Assembly: GCA_965199285.1 (NCBI GenBank)
Contig: OZ240687.1
Span: 1,550,001 to 1,614,000, forward strand
From: CBDDGJ01 sp965199285
GTDB lineage: Bacteria > Pseudomonadota > Alphaproteobacteria > RS24
Length of the DNA: 64,000 nt
Direction: 5' to 3'
Below, one piece after another: positions 1 to 8,128 of the stretch. The notes below the pieces were generated by a model. That model saw only the letters and a program-made list of their open reading frames with translations, did no database searches and was not told the DNA's origin. The position numbers and the translations under genes were made by a program. Positions within the stretch are counted from its first letter, which is position 1. Each line of letters opens with the position of its first letter.

Positions 1-399
1 TTGAATATTTCTGGCCACCGTCTAGGCACGGCCGAAGTGGAGAGTGCCTTAGTCGCGCATCAAAATGTTGCTGAGGCGGCGGTGGTCGGATATCCGCATG
101 ATATTAAGGGGCAAGGCATTTATTGTTATGTCACCTTAAACGCAGGGCTTACGGGTGATGAAGCGCTAAAAAGTGAATTGGTACAATGGGTACGCAAAGA
201 GATAGGTCCCATCGCAACACCTGACCTTATTCAATTTGCGCCAGCTTTACCAAAAACACGATCCGGCAAAATTATGCGGCGGATTTTACGCAAAATTGCC
301 GAAGATGAGTTTTCGAATCTTGGTGACACCTCGACCCTAGCCGATCCTGGCGTGGTTGATGATTTGATCGAGAATCGGCAAAATCGTTCCGACGGATAA
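1..399 (+). CDS. acsA: Acetyl-CoA synthetase, C-terminal part (5' end outside window)
   Basis: This is the C-terminal domain of an AMP-forming acetyl-CoA synthetase, which activates acetate to acetyl-CoA through an acetyl-adenylate. The visible 132 residues begin inside the hinge region (NISGHRLGTAEVESAL, where the swinging C-terminal domain starts). They contain the catalytic-lysine motif PKTRSGKIMRRIL, with Lys at about residue 90; in this family that lysine drives adenylation and is the usual acetylation target. The frame is open at base 1, so the first codon is internal, not a start. The family is normally about 640-660 residues, so roughly four fifths lies upstream. An acyl-CoA dehydrogenase gene follows on the same strand after a possible weak terminator. 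Confidence 0.93.
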   Translation: MNISGHRLGTAEVESALVAHQNVAEAAVVGYPHDIKGQGIYCYVTLNAGLTGDEALKSELVQWVRKEIGPIATPDLIQFAPALPKTRSGKIMRRILRKIAEDEFSNLGDTSTLADPGVVDDLIENRQNRSDG

Positions 400-408
400 T
401 TTTGAAAT

Positions 409-437
409 ATTAGTGGTTCGGGAATGCCACTGATTTT
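409..437 (+). terminator. Possible weak intrinsic terminator after acsA
   Basis: The arms 409-416 and 427-434 can form an 8-bp stem with one G-U pair and a 10-base loop, followed by only four T residues. It sits about 10 bases after the acsA stop codon and 45 bases before the next gene. The short T tract makes it weak. Confidence 0.4.
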
Positions 438-481
438 AAAATGGCTGTATAATTAAGAAGCAGTATTTGGAGGCAATGAAA

Positions 482-1681
482 ATGATGAATTACAAAAAAG
501 GCTTAGTGCCGTTTGTGTGGGAAGATCCCTTATTTCTCGACAGTCAGTTAACGGCGGAAGAACGCCTTATTCGCGATGCGGCGCATGAATTTTGCCAAGA
601 CCGTTTAATGCCCCGCGTGAAAGAGGCCAATCGGAAAGAGCATTTTGATCCCGATATTATGCGCGAAGCAGGCGCGCAAGGGTTTTTGGGTTCAACTCTG
701 CCGGAGGAATATGGCTGTGCGGGTTCTTCTTATGTTTCGTATGGCTTAATCGCCCGCGAGGTGGAACGGGTTGATAGCGGCTATCGCTCGGCAATTTCGG
801 TGCAAAGCTCTTTGGTGATGCACCCGATTTATGCCTATGGCGCGGAAGCGCAACGGCAAAAATATTTGCCAAAACTGGCAAGCGGTGAGTGGGTTGGGTG
901 CTTTGGCCTTACCGAACCAAATGCGGGTTCTGATCCGGCCGGTATGGAAACAAAGGCGGTAAAAACTGAGGGCGGCTATATCCTTAATGGTGGCAAAATA
1001 TGGATTAGTAACAGCCCGATTGCGGATGTGATGGTGGTATGGGCGAAATCATCTGAGCATAATAATGCTATTCGAGGGTTTATTCTCGAGCGTGGTATGG
1101 ACGGCTTATCTACCCCTAAAATTGAAGGAAAATTTTCTCTACGCGCCTCCGTAACTGGCGAAATTGTAATGGCAGATGTGTTTGTGCCGGATGAAAATCT
1201 ATTGCCAAATGCGGAAGGTCTGGCTGCACCATTTGGTTGTCTTAATCGGGCTAGATATGGTATTGCATGGGGCAGTATGGGAGCAGCAGAGTTTTGTCTG
1301 TCTGCGGCGCGTTCCTATACGCTTGAACGGGAGCAATTTGGCCGCCCTTTGGCCGCCACTCAGCTCATTCAGAAAAAACTTGCCGATGCGATGACCGAGA
1401 TTACGCTCGGCTTACAGGCTGCGTTGCAAGTTGGGCGATTAATGGATAATGATAATTTTGCCGCCGAGATGATTAGCCTGATTAAGCGCAATAATTGCGG
1501 TAAAGCGCTGGCGATTGCGCGCGATGCTCGCGACATGCATGGTGGCAATGGCATTAGTGATGAATATCATGTGATCCGGCATGTGATGAATCTGGAAACG
1601 GTAAATACATATGAAGGCACGCATGATGTGCATGCGCTTGTTTTAGGCCGCGCGATTACCGATATACAAGCTTTTGGTTAG
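482..1681 (+). CDS. gcdH: Glutaryl-CoA dehydrogenase
   Basis: A FAD-dependent acyl-CoA dehydrogenase that oxidises and decarboxylates glutaryl-CoA to crotonyl-CoA in lysine and tryptophan breakdown, passing electrons to ETF. The protein is about 399 residues, normal for the family. The middle domain has FGLTEPNAGSDP, and the C-terminus has the GCDH-type YEGTHDVHALVLGRAI, in which the Glu (about residue 378) is the catalytic base; that context is closer to glutaryl-CoA dehydrogenases than to general acyl-CoA dehydrogenases. The start at 482 is chosen because GGAGG at 469-473 lies 8 bases upstream; in-frame TTG 467 and ATG 476 are too close to this site. It leads a same-strand series of catabolic genes. 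Confidence 0.93.
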   Translation: MMNYKKGLVPFVWEDPLFLDSQLTAEERLIRDAAHEFCQDRLMPRVKEANRKEHFDPDIMREAGAQGFLGSTLPEEYGCAGSSYVSYGLIAREVERVDSGYRSAISVQSSLVMHPIYAYGAEAQRQKYLPKLASGEWVGCFGLTEPNAGSDPAGMETKAVKTEGGYILNGGKIWISNSPIADVMVVWAKSSEHNNAIRGFILERGMDGLSTPKIEGKFSLRASVTGEIVMADVFVPDENLLPNAEGLAAPFGCLNRARYGIAWGSMGAAEFCLSAARSYTLEREQFGRPLAATQLIQKKLADAMTEITLGLQAALQVGRLMDNDNFAAEMISLIKRNNCGKALAIARDARDMHGGNGISDEYHVIRHVMNLETVNTYEGTHDVHALVLGRAITDIQAFG

Positions 1682-1727
1682 ATGGTGCGGGTTTGTTGAT
1701 ATGATGAAATAAAAGGAGGAAGCCGAA

Positions 1728-2708
1728 ATGAACACGACACAAAAACCGATAGAGTCTGGATTTATCGCTAAATCTGACCCGGATGATATTCTTGCTGGCA
1801 TTGATTTGTCAGGAAAGAATGCCCTCGTCACGGGCGGCTATTCAGGCATTGGGTTGGAAACAGTGCGGGCGTTGAAAAAAGCAGGCGCGAAAGTTGCCGT
1901 GCCGGCGCGGGATGTTGCGCGCGCCCAAACCGCGCTTGCGGATATTCTGGATGCGGATGATATTCTGCCAATGGATTTAAGCGATTTGCATAGCGTTGGT
2001 GCGTTCACCAAAGCCTATCAAGCGCGCTGTGAAAGCCTCGATATTTTGATTGCAAATGCAGGGGTGATGGCTTGCCCGCAAGATTATACGGCGCAAAATC
2101 TGGAATGGCAGATTGGGGTTAATCATTTTGGCCATTTTGCGCTCATTCATGGTGTGCTTCCCTTGCTTGAAGCCGCGCCTCATGCGCGTATCGTGATGCT
2201 GTCTTCGATCGCGCATCGGATGAGCCCCATCCGCTGGGATGATATGCATTATCGCAATGGCGATTATGAAAAATGGCAATCTTACGGGCAGTCAAAAACC
2301 GCTGTTTCTTTATTGGCGGTTGAATGTGACCGGCGCTTTCAAGATAAAAATATCCGCGCCTTTGCGGTGCATCCGGGCGGCATTTTCACGCCTTTGCAAC
2401 GTCATTTAGGCAATGAAGAAATGGTCGCGCTGGGTTGGACAAAAGAAGATGGTTCGCCATCCGATGGTGCGGCGGCGATTTTCAAAACCCCACGGCAAGG
2501 CGCAACCACCAGCCTATGGTGTGCGACCAGCCCGCAATTAGACGGCAAGGGCGGGGTCTATTGTGAGGATTGCGATATTGCCGAAGCGGTGGCAGAAGAT
2601 GATGCGGGCTTTACCGGCGTGCGGCCTTGGGCGGTGGATGCGAAACAGGCGGAAAAATTATGGCATGAAACCGAACAACAGTTTCAAGAATTGGGGATTG
2701 CGCTTTAA
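1728..2708 (+). CDS. Short-chain dehydrogenase/reductase (retinol dehydrogenase-like)
   Basis: An NAD(P)-dependent oxidoreductase of the classical SDR superfamily, 326 residues. Visible motifs are the cofactor glycine motif TGGYSGIG (residues 35-42), the NAG motif (110-112), the active-site Ser near 160 and the catalytic Tyr-x-x-x-Lys at Y186/K190 (YGQSK). The extended C-terminus and motif spacing resemble the retinol-dehydrogenase/WW-domain-oxidoreductase-like group, whose bacterial substrates are mostly unknown. AGGAGG lies 7 bases before the ATG. It sits 46 bases after gcdH and 60 bases before an amidohydrolase, suggesting co-transcription; the substrate cannot be read from the sequence. 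Confidence 0.88.
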   Translation: MNTTQKPIESGFIAKSDPDDILAGIDLSGKNALVTGGYSGIGLETVRALKKAGAKVAVPARDVARAQTALADILDADDILPMDLSDLHSVGAFTKAYQARCESLDILIANAGVMACPQDYTAQNLEWQIGVNHFGHFALIHGVLPLLEAAPHARIVMLSSIAHRMSPIRWDDMHYRNGDYEKWQSYGQSKTAVSLLAVECDRRFQDKNIRAFAVHPGGIFTPLQRHLGNEEMVALGWTKEDGSPSDGAAAIFKTPRQGATTSLWCATSPQLDGKGGVYCEDCDIAEAVAEDDAGFTGVRPWAVDAKQAEKLWHETEQQFQELGIAL

Positions 2709-2768
2709 GTCTTGCCTTTCACAAATATATCGGTAAAAATTATGCCTATAAAGTGAGGGAGCAGAAAC

Positions 2769-4550
2769 ATGTATGATTTAATTATTCGAAACGCCAATCT
2801 GGTCGATGGTACGGGCGCGCCTGCGCGGATGGCGGATATTGCGGTGCAAAATGGCAAAATCTCCAAGCTCGGCACGGTGGATGAAAAAGCTGACATTGAA
2901 ATTGATGCAAAGGGTGATTTGGTCACCCCCGGTTGGGTTGATATTCATACCCATTATGATGGGCAAGTGACATGGGACCCCTATCTTTCGCCATCGGGCT
3001 GGAATGGTGTGACCACCGCGGTGATGGGAAATTGCGGGGTTGGCTTTGCGCCTGCTGCCCCTGAACGGCATGATTGGTTGATTGGATTAATGGAAGGGGT
3101 TGAGGATATTCCTGGTGCCGCGCTTGCTGAAGGCATTACGTGGGAATGGGAGAGCTTCCCCGAATATTTGGATGCGCTTGATAAGCAACCGCGCGCGCTT
3201 GATGTCGCAACGCAAATTCCGCATGGGGCGGTGCGCGCTTATATTATGGGCGAGCGCGGCGCTAATAATGAGGCGGCAACCGAAGAAGATATTGCGGCGA
3301 TGGCGGATATTGTTGAAGAGGGGATGAAGGCAGGCGCGCTTGGCTTTTCAACCTCGCGCACCATGCTGCATTTATCCAAAGATGGGATTCCGGTTCCCGG
3401 AACATTTGCCAATAAGGATGAATTATTGGGCATTGCGGCGGCGATGAACCGCGCGGGTCATGGTGTGTTTGAAATGGCATCCGACCTTAATCCGGCAGAA
3501 GAGGAATTTGGCTGGATGGCGGAAGTCTCCAAAACCACGGGGCTGCCGGTCACTTATGCTTTATTGCAAAACCCGCTTGATAAGGATAGCTGGCGCAAGC
3601 TCTTGCAAATGACCGATGATGCGGTTGCCGATGGTGCGCATATTAAAGCTCAAATTGCCTTGCGCCCTACCGGTTTGATTTTGGGGTGGAACAGTACGGT
3701 TCATCCGTTTTATTTCCATCCCTCTTATCAGCCTTTGCAAGATTTGCCGATTGAAGAGCGTCTGGCAGAATTGCGGCGGCCGGAAATCCGCGCGGCGCTA
3801 TTGAGCGAGCAACCCTATTTTGAAGATGATGGCAATGCACATGATGGCGAAGGTATGCCCGGAGGGGCAGGCGTTGCTGGTCTGGTAGCGCTGGGGTTCG
3901 AAAACATGTTCCGGCTTATGAAAAATGGGGTTCCGGATTATGAGCCAGAAACCAGCGAGTCAATCGCGGCGATGGCGCAGGCAAGCGGGCAAACGCCTTA
4001 TGAGCTTCTCTATGATATTTTGATGGAAAATGAGGGGACGGGCTATATTTATCTGCCGCTTCTCAATTACGCCGAGCATAATTTTGACCATATTTATGAA
4101 ATGTTCCATAATCCCAATACGGTTCTCAGCCTGTCGGATGGCGGCGCGCATTGCGGCGTGATTACGGATGCAAGTTTCCCAACCTATCTGCTTTCCTATT
4201 GGGCGCGGGATCGGGCGCGGGGGCCGCGCTTTGGTTTGGAGCAAGCGGTTGCCGCGCAAACCCGCGATACGGCAGCGCTTTATGGCTTGCATGATCGTGG
4301 TGTCATCGCACCGGGTATGAAGGCGGATATAAATATTATCGCTTTTGATGATTTGCAATTAGGCGAGCCTGAAATGGTGTTTGATTTGCCAGCAGGCGGT
4401 CGCCGTCTTATCCAGAAAATTAGCGGCTATCGTTATACTATCGTAAATGGGGTGGTGACTTATAAGGATGGTGAGCCAACTGGCAAAATGCCTGGTAAGC
4501 TCATCCGTGGCGTGCAGCAAACGCGCGATGAAAAAATCGCCGCTGAATAA
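2769..4550 (+). CDS. N-acyl-D-amino-acid deacylase (amidohydrolase family 3)
   Basis: A metal-dependent amidohydrolase of the D-aminoacylase group, which removes acyl groups from N-acyl-D-amino acids or related amides. At 593 residues it is at the long end of the family. The N-terminal beta-sandwich (LIIRNANLVDGTG) leads into the metal motif HTHYDGQ (His60, His62). The C-terminal part has the SDGGAHCG loop and a closing GMKADINI segment, typical of amidohydrolases whose metal-site Asp lies in such an SDGGAH context. A GAGGGAG ribosome site precedes the ATG. It is cytoplasmic, with no signal peptide. Its place between an SDR and a sulfhydrylase suggests amino-acid salvage, but the exact substrate is unknown. 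Confidence 0.87.
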   Translation: MYDLIIRNANLVDGTGAPARMADIAVQNGKISKLGTVDEKADIEIDAKGDLVTPGWVDIHTHYDGQVTWDPYLSPSGWNGVTTAVMGNCGVGFAPAAPERHDWLIGLMEGVEDIPGAALAEGITWEWESFPEYLDALDKQPRALDVATQIPHGAVRAYIMGERGANNEAATEEDIAAMADIVEEGMKAGALGFSTSRTMLHLSKDGIPVPGTFANKDELLGIAAAMNRAGHGVFEMASDLNPAEEEFGWMAEVSKTTGLPVTYALLQNPLDKDSWRKLLQMTDDAVADGAHIKAQIALRPTGLILGWNSTVHPFYFHPSYQPLQDLPIEERLAELRRPEIRAALLSEQPYFEDDGNAHDGEGMPGGAGVAGLVALGFENMFRLMKNGVPDYEPETSESIAAMAQASGQTPYELLYDILMENEGTGYIYLPLLNYAEHNFDHIYEMFHNPNTVLSLSDGGAHCGVITDASFPTYLLSYWARDRARGPRFGLEQAVAAQTRDTAALYGLHDRGVIAPGMKADINIIAFDDLQLGEPEMVFDLPAGGRRLIQKISGYRYTIVNGVVTYKDGEPTGKMPGKLIRGVQQTRDEKIAAE

Positions 4551-4580
4551 GTAAATAAATAGAAAACAAAAGAGGCAATA

Positions 4581-5873
4581 ATGTCAGATTCAAAAAATCC
4601 TGAAACCATTGTGCTGCATGCAGGCTGGCGCAATGACCCTAATACCGGTTCGGTTGCGGTTCCCATTCACCAAACCACAAGCTATCAGTTTAACGATACG
4701 GAACATGCGGCAAATCTGTTCGCGCTGTCAGAATTGGGCAATATTTATACCCGTCTCATGAACCCAACCACTGATGTGCTGGAACAGCGCATTGCGGCGT
4801 TGGAAGGCGGGGCGGCAGCGCTTGGGGTTGCGTCTGGTCAAACCGCCAGCGCCATGGCGCTGCAAAATATTGCCCATGCGGGTGATAATATTGTGTCTTC
4901 CACTGATTTATATGGCGGCACATGGAACTTATTTTCCAACACGCTTAAAGATATGGGGATTGAGGTGCGCTTTGTTGACCCGTCCGACCCGCAAAATTTT
5001 GCCAAAGCGATTGATGATAAAACCCGTGCCTTTTATGCCGAGACATTGCCAAACCCGAAATTGCAAATTTTCCCCATTCGCGAAGTTGCCGAGATTGGCC
5101 GTGCCCATCATATTCCGCTGATTATGGATAATACCGCTGCGCCGGTGATTTGTCGCCCCTTTGACCATGGCGCGGCGATTGTGGTTTATAGCACCACAAA
5201 ATATTTGGGCGGGCATGGCACATCGATTGGCGGCATGATTGTTGAAGGCGGCACTTTTGATTGGGAGGCTGCCGGCGACCGCCAACCGGCGATGAATAAT
5301 CCCGACCCGTCTTATCATGGTGCGGTCTGGAGCCAAGCTGCCAAACCCATCGGGCCGATTGCTTATGTCTTAAAAGCGCGCACCACCCTATTGCGCGATT
5401 TGGGCGGCGCGATGAGCCCATTTAACGCATTTATGTTTTTGCAAGGGCTTGAAACGCTGCCATTGCGGATGCGGGCACATTGCGAGAATGCCAGCAAGGT
5501 GGCGGCTTTTTTAAGTGGTGAGAAAGCAGTGACCTCTGTCACTTATCCTGAGCTTATGAGTGGGGAGGCGAAGGCGCGCGCCGATAAGGTTTTGACGAAT
5601 GGCTATGGCGCGCTTATCGGCTTTGAGCTGGCAGGCGGGATGGAGGCAGGCAAGGCCTTTATCAATAATTTAGAGCTTTTATATCATGTCGCCAATATTG
5701 GTGATGCGCGGTCTTTGGCAATCCACCCCGCCAGCACCACCCATAGCCAGCTTTCGGAAGATGAGCAACGCGCCTCCGGCGTAACACCCGGTTATATCCG
5801 CCTCTCCATCGGCATTGAACATATTGACGACATCCTCGCCGATATAAAGCAAGCATTATCTAAGGCGGGGTGA
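4581..5873 (+). CDS. metY: O-acetylhomoserine aminocarboxypropyltransferase (sulfhydrylase)
   Basis: A PLP enzyme of the Cys/Met metabolism family that makes homocysteine directly from O-acetylhomoserine and sulfide. The length (430 residues) fits MetY, which is longer than cystathionine gamma-synthases. The PLP Schiff-base lysine is Lys207 in STTKYLGGHG, and the cofactor-ring Asp is at 183 in MDNTAAP. The N-terminal ETIVLHAGWRNDP and YTRLMNPT motifs are classical for the group. GAGG precedes the ATG. No SAM riboswitch can fit, because only 30 bases separate it from the preceding gene. A related PLP lyase cannot be excluded, but length and motifs favour MetY. Confidence 0.9.
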   Translation: MSDSKNPETIVLHAGWRNDPNTGSVAVPIHQTTSYQFNDTEHAANLFALSELGNIYTRLMNPTTDVLEQRIAALEGGAAALGVASGQTASAMALQNIAHAGDNIVSSTDLYGGTWNLFSNTLKDMGIEVRFVDPSDPQNFAKAIDDKTRAFYAETLPNPKLQIFPIREVAEIGRAHHIPLIMDNTAAPVICRPFDHGAAIVVYSTTKYLGGHGTSIGGMIVEGGTFDWEAAGDRQPAMNNPDPSYHGAVWSQAAKPIGPIAYVLKARTTLLRDLGGAMSPFNAFMFLQGLETLPLRMRAHCENASKVAAFLSGEKAVTSVTYPELMSGEAKARADKVLTNGYGALIGFELAGGMEAGKAFINNLELLYHVANIGDARSLAIHPASTTHSQLSEDEQRASGVTPGYIRLSIGIEHIDDILADIKQALSKAG

Positions 5874-5909
5874 GTGGATACAGAGTGGATGGATGACATA
5901 AATGACTTA

Positions 5910-7247
5910 CTAAAAAAATTCTTTCCATTCTTCAATTTTTGAATACAGAGATTGGAATCTAGATTGATCTGGAGTGTGTATAAACTCATTTATACTGGCT
6001 AAATATTGTACAAACTCCTTCGCATTCCTCTCTCCTGGTAGGTATTGCTTACCGATATTTCCTATATTGTTTAATAAATCTTTATCATTCCGCATATAAC
6101 AAGCAAGAACTGTTAAAATAACATATCTTTCATTCTCATTGTAAGGGGGGTGGCTATAGTCAAGAGATTTGAAATATTCGTGCAATTCATCAACCGGCAT
6201 GGTTCCCTCGCCAATTTTTTTATACGTTTCACGGTCTGCTATAAGTAGAGCGCATAAAATAATAGTTGCTTGCAGTGGTACTTGGGCGGCTGTTTTTTCC
6301 TGATTAGGAACCGATGTCACTTGCGCAAAAGTGCGGCACAAGGTTTCAATTTGTCTGGGGGTAAGAGAAAATGCTCTGCTAATCGTTTTTATAAAATCTT
6401 TTAATTCTTCTAAGTTATTAGATTGGGCGATTTCGTATTTTCCTTTTTCATCATCAAGTTTGCTAAGTTGCAGATCTATGAATGGGTCTAACTCTATCTT
6501 AGTGATTTCAGGTAAATCAGTTTCTCGTGTAACAAATCTTAAATAATAATTTTCAAAATCAATATCGCCATATAATTGTTTAACCGATGCTTTTAATTGT
6601 TCTCGATTGACCGCAAGAACAAAACAAATGCCCTGCAGGGAAAATATATGTTTTATCGCTTCAAGAAATCTGACACTATAATCAGGGCGAACGCGGTCAA
6701 GCTCATCAACAAAAATGATTAATGGCTGTTTTATTTCGCCTAGATAATTTTTTAGTTCCTTATGCAAGGTCTCATAAGCCAATTTTTTATATGAATATTC
6801 TTTGTATAAATCTTCTCCAATCTCTTGAGTATATTTATCTTTTCCCTCTTTTAGTGCGTTCTTAATATCTAAGCCTGTGTGATGGTTTATGAAATTATTG
6901 GCTGCGAAAATGGCTGCGCCTAGCGTTTTCTGCAAAGCGGTTTTGATGTTTTCAGAATAATAACCCTCGTCAATAGCATCTAATAAAGTGCTGATAATTG
7001 GTATAAGCGGCTCATCATCAAAATCTGTTTCCCACGCATTTATATAAATGACCTTATAGTCCTTTTCTTCTAAATAGCTTTGCCACATTTTAAGAAAAGT
7101 CGTTTTTCCCGCCCCATATTTTGCGTTGAGGCTTAGCACATAAGCCTCATCATGAAATTGTGAGAATTTTGTGATGACTGTTGTTAAACGCTTGGCAAAA
7201 GGCTTGCGGCCAAACTTATCAAATTCCTCAAATGTTAATTTTCCCAT
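5910..7247 (-). CDS. KAP-family-like P-loop NTPase
   Basis: A predicted ATPase of 445 residues. The Walker A motif is AKYGAGKTT (residues 42-50), followed by a Trp-containing strand (INAWETDFDDEPL) typical of KAP/STAND-type NTPases. Walker B is LIIFVDELDRVRPDY (176-190), with the DELDR signature of the KAP group. KAP proteins often carry a transmembrane insert between the Walker motifs, but none is visible here, so it is probably soluble. ATG 7247 is preferred because GAGAG lies just upstream; an in-frame TTG at 7289 overlaps the antitoxin stop codon. It is the last gene of a toxin-antitoxin-NTPase set and is AT-rich compared with neighbours. Some KAP NTPases act in phage exclusion; the role here is inferred only from context. 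Confidence 0.8.
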   Translation of the reverse strand: MGKLTFEEFDKFGRKPFAKRLTTVITKFSQFHDEAYVLSLNAKYGAGKTTFLKMWQSYLEEKDYKVIYINAWETDFDDEPLIPIISTLLDAIDEGYYSENIKTALQKTLGAAIFAANNFINHHTGLDIKNALKEGKDKYTQEIGEDLYKEYSYKKLAYETLHKELKNYLGEIKQPLIIFVDELDRVRPDYSVRFLEAIKHIFSLQGICFVLAVNREQLKASVKQLYGDIDFENYYLRFVTRETDLPEITKIELDPFIDLQLSKLDDEKGKYEIAQSNNLEELKDFIKTISRAFSLTPRQIETLCRTFAQVTSVPNQEKTAAQVPLQATIILCALLIADRETYKKIGEGTMPVDELHEYFKSLDYSHPPYNENERYVILTVLACYMRNDKDLLNNIGNIGKQYLPGERNAKEFVQYLASINEFIHTPDQSRFQSLYSKIEEWKEFF

Positions 7248-7285
7248 TTCATGCTCTCTATCGTTTAATATCGCCGGATTATATC

Positions 7286-7618
7286 TCAAGCGGCGGGGGT
7301 TTTAAGGGCTTTGAGCACGGCGCGGGGGTTGTTTTGCAGAACGTAAAGCAATGTGCGGGCTGTACCATCGGGCGTACGGCGGCCATTTTCCCAATGCCGC
7401 ACAGCATGGACACTCGCACCAATAAAATGCGCAAATTGCTCTTGCGTAAGGTGCATGGAGCTACGGATTTTCTTTACATCGACAGTATCGGGAATGGTGT
7501 AATTATGGGTTAGAAATTCTGTTTCACCGCGCGCATGCGCCAGCATCGCATTTGCGGCTTCCAGCAAATCCATCTCAAGCTCGCTTAGTTCTGCATTTTG
7601 TTTTTTGGGTCTTGCCAT
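7286..7618 (-). CDS. XRE-family antitoxin / transcriptional regulator (HigA-like)
   Basis: A 110-residue helix-turn-helix protein. The XRE-type DNA-binding region spans about residues 58-80 (LTQEQFAHFIGASVHAVRHW), and the N-terminal half is acidic and helical, as in HigA2/NadS-type antitoxins. ATG 7618 is chosen because GGAAC lies 7 bases upstream and because this start nearly abuts the toxin stop codon (7620-7622); a longer frame beginning at 7645 would overlap the toxin gene. Toxin-first order is typical of higBA. The expected roles are to neutralise the neighbouring RelE-like toxin and to repress the operon from the upstream dyad. The NTPase gene follows directly. Confidence 0.82.
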   Translation of the reverse strand: MARPKKQNAELSELEMDLLEAANAMLAHARGETEFLTHNYTIPDTVDVKKIRSSMHLTQEQFAHFIGASVHAVRHWENGRRTPDGTARTLLYVLQNNPRAVLKALKTPAA

Positions 7619-7619
7619 A

Positions 7620-7952
7620 TCATGTTCCTTTTTTAATTTGGTCAATAATCGCTTTTAACTGCTTTTTAACCTGAGGGTTAATATCTGCCTGTTCATTATT
7701 TTTGTAGCAAGTCAGCAAATAAATATTCGCGCCTACCACATGGTAAAAATAAATCACCCGCGCGCCACCGCGCTTGCCTTTTCCACCAGCTGCCCAACGC
7801 AATTTGCGTATGCCGCCCGTGCCAGAAATGACATCGCCCTTATCTGGATTCTGAATAAGATAGCTTCGTAATATTTCAAGCTCTTCTTCGCTTAGTATTT
7901 TTTCCGCTTTCTTTGTGAAAGGCGGCAATTCTATAATGGCGATATCCGTCAT
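7620..7952 (-). CDS. RelE/HigB-superfamily toxin
   Basis: A basic protein of 110 residues with the layout of the HigB2/RelE-type mRNA interferases: an N-terminal helical hairpin (FTKKAEKILSEEELEILRSY), then a beta-sheet segment IRKLRWAAGGKGKRGGARVI (residues 48-67), and YFYHVVGANIYLLTCYKN (68-85). The Arg/Lys-rich loop before the V-I-Y-F strand is the usual RNA-facing region. The gene is followed immediately by the XRE antitoxin, which supports the assignment. There is no strong ribosome-binding site before the ATG, as often seen for toxin genes. Activity has not been shown; the call rests on fold-like pattern and partnership. Confidence 0.82.
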   Translation of the reverse strand: MTDIAIIELPPFTKKAEKILSEEELEILRSYLIQNPDKGDVISGTGGIRKLRWAAGGKGKRGGARVIYFYHVVGANIYLLTCYKNNEQADINPQVKKQLKAIIDQIKKGT

Positions 7953-7967
7953 GTCTATTTTATGACC

Positions 7968-7993
7968 ATGCCATAGGCATAGTTATTTGTCAA
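7968..7993 (-). promoter_or_regulatory. Candidate operator and -35 element of the toxin-antitoxin operon
   Basis: Bases 7968-7980 form a perfect dyad (ATGCC, 3-base centre, GGCAT) 16 bases upstream of the toxin ATG. TTGACA reads on the minus strand at 7993-7988, but no good -10 lies at the ideal spacing. A dyad in this position is what an autorepressing HigA-type antitoxin would bind; this is inference. Confidence 0.4.
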
Positions 7994-8053
7994 CTGAAAT
8001 ATGAGCTGGCGAAATATGGGCTGGAAATATCGGCAAACCTGTATCTCATTGAG

Positions 8054-8128
8054 TGGCTGGGGTGGCAGGATTCGAACCTGCGCATGCCGATACCAAAAAC
8101 CGGTGCCTTACCACTTGGCTACACCCCA
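8054..8128 (-). tRNA. tRNA-Gln (anticodon TTG)
   Basis: On the minus strand the 75-base gene folds as a full cloverleaf. The acceptor stem is TGGGGTG paired with CACCCCA, then discriminator G and an encoded CCA. The T arm contains GGTTCGAATCC, and the anticodon stem is CCGGT/ATCGG around the loop TTTTGGT with anticodon TTG. The 3' end faces the toxin-antitoxin-NTPase patch, a common arrangement for islands that insert at tRNA 3' ends. I found no copy of the tRNA 3' end at the far side of that patch. Confidence 0.96.

Noticed and set aside
3960..4358. Long antisense frame inside the deacylase gene
   Set aside because: It lies fully opposite a clear enzyme gene and its translation has no family features; several similar frames elsewhere were dropped for the same reason.
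4550..4581. SAM riboswitch before metY
   Set aside because: Only 30 bases separate metY from the preceding gene, too little for any known SAM riboswitch.
8050..8060. Attachment site formed by the 3' end of tRNA-Gln
   Set aside because: No second copy of the tRNA 3' end was found on the far side of the accessory genes, and no integrase is present.
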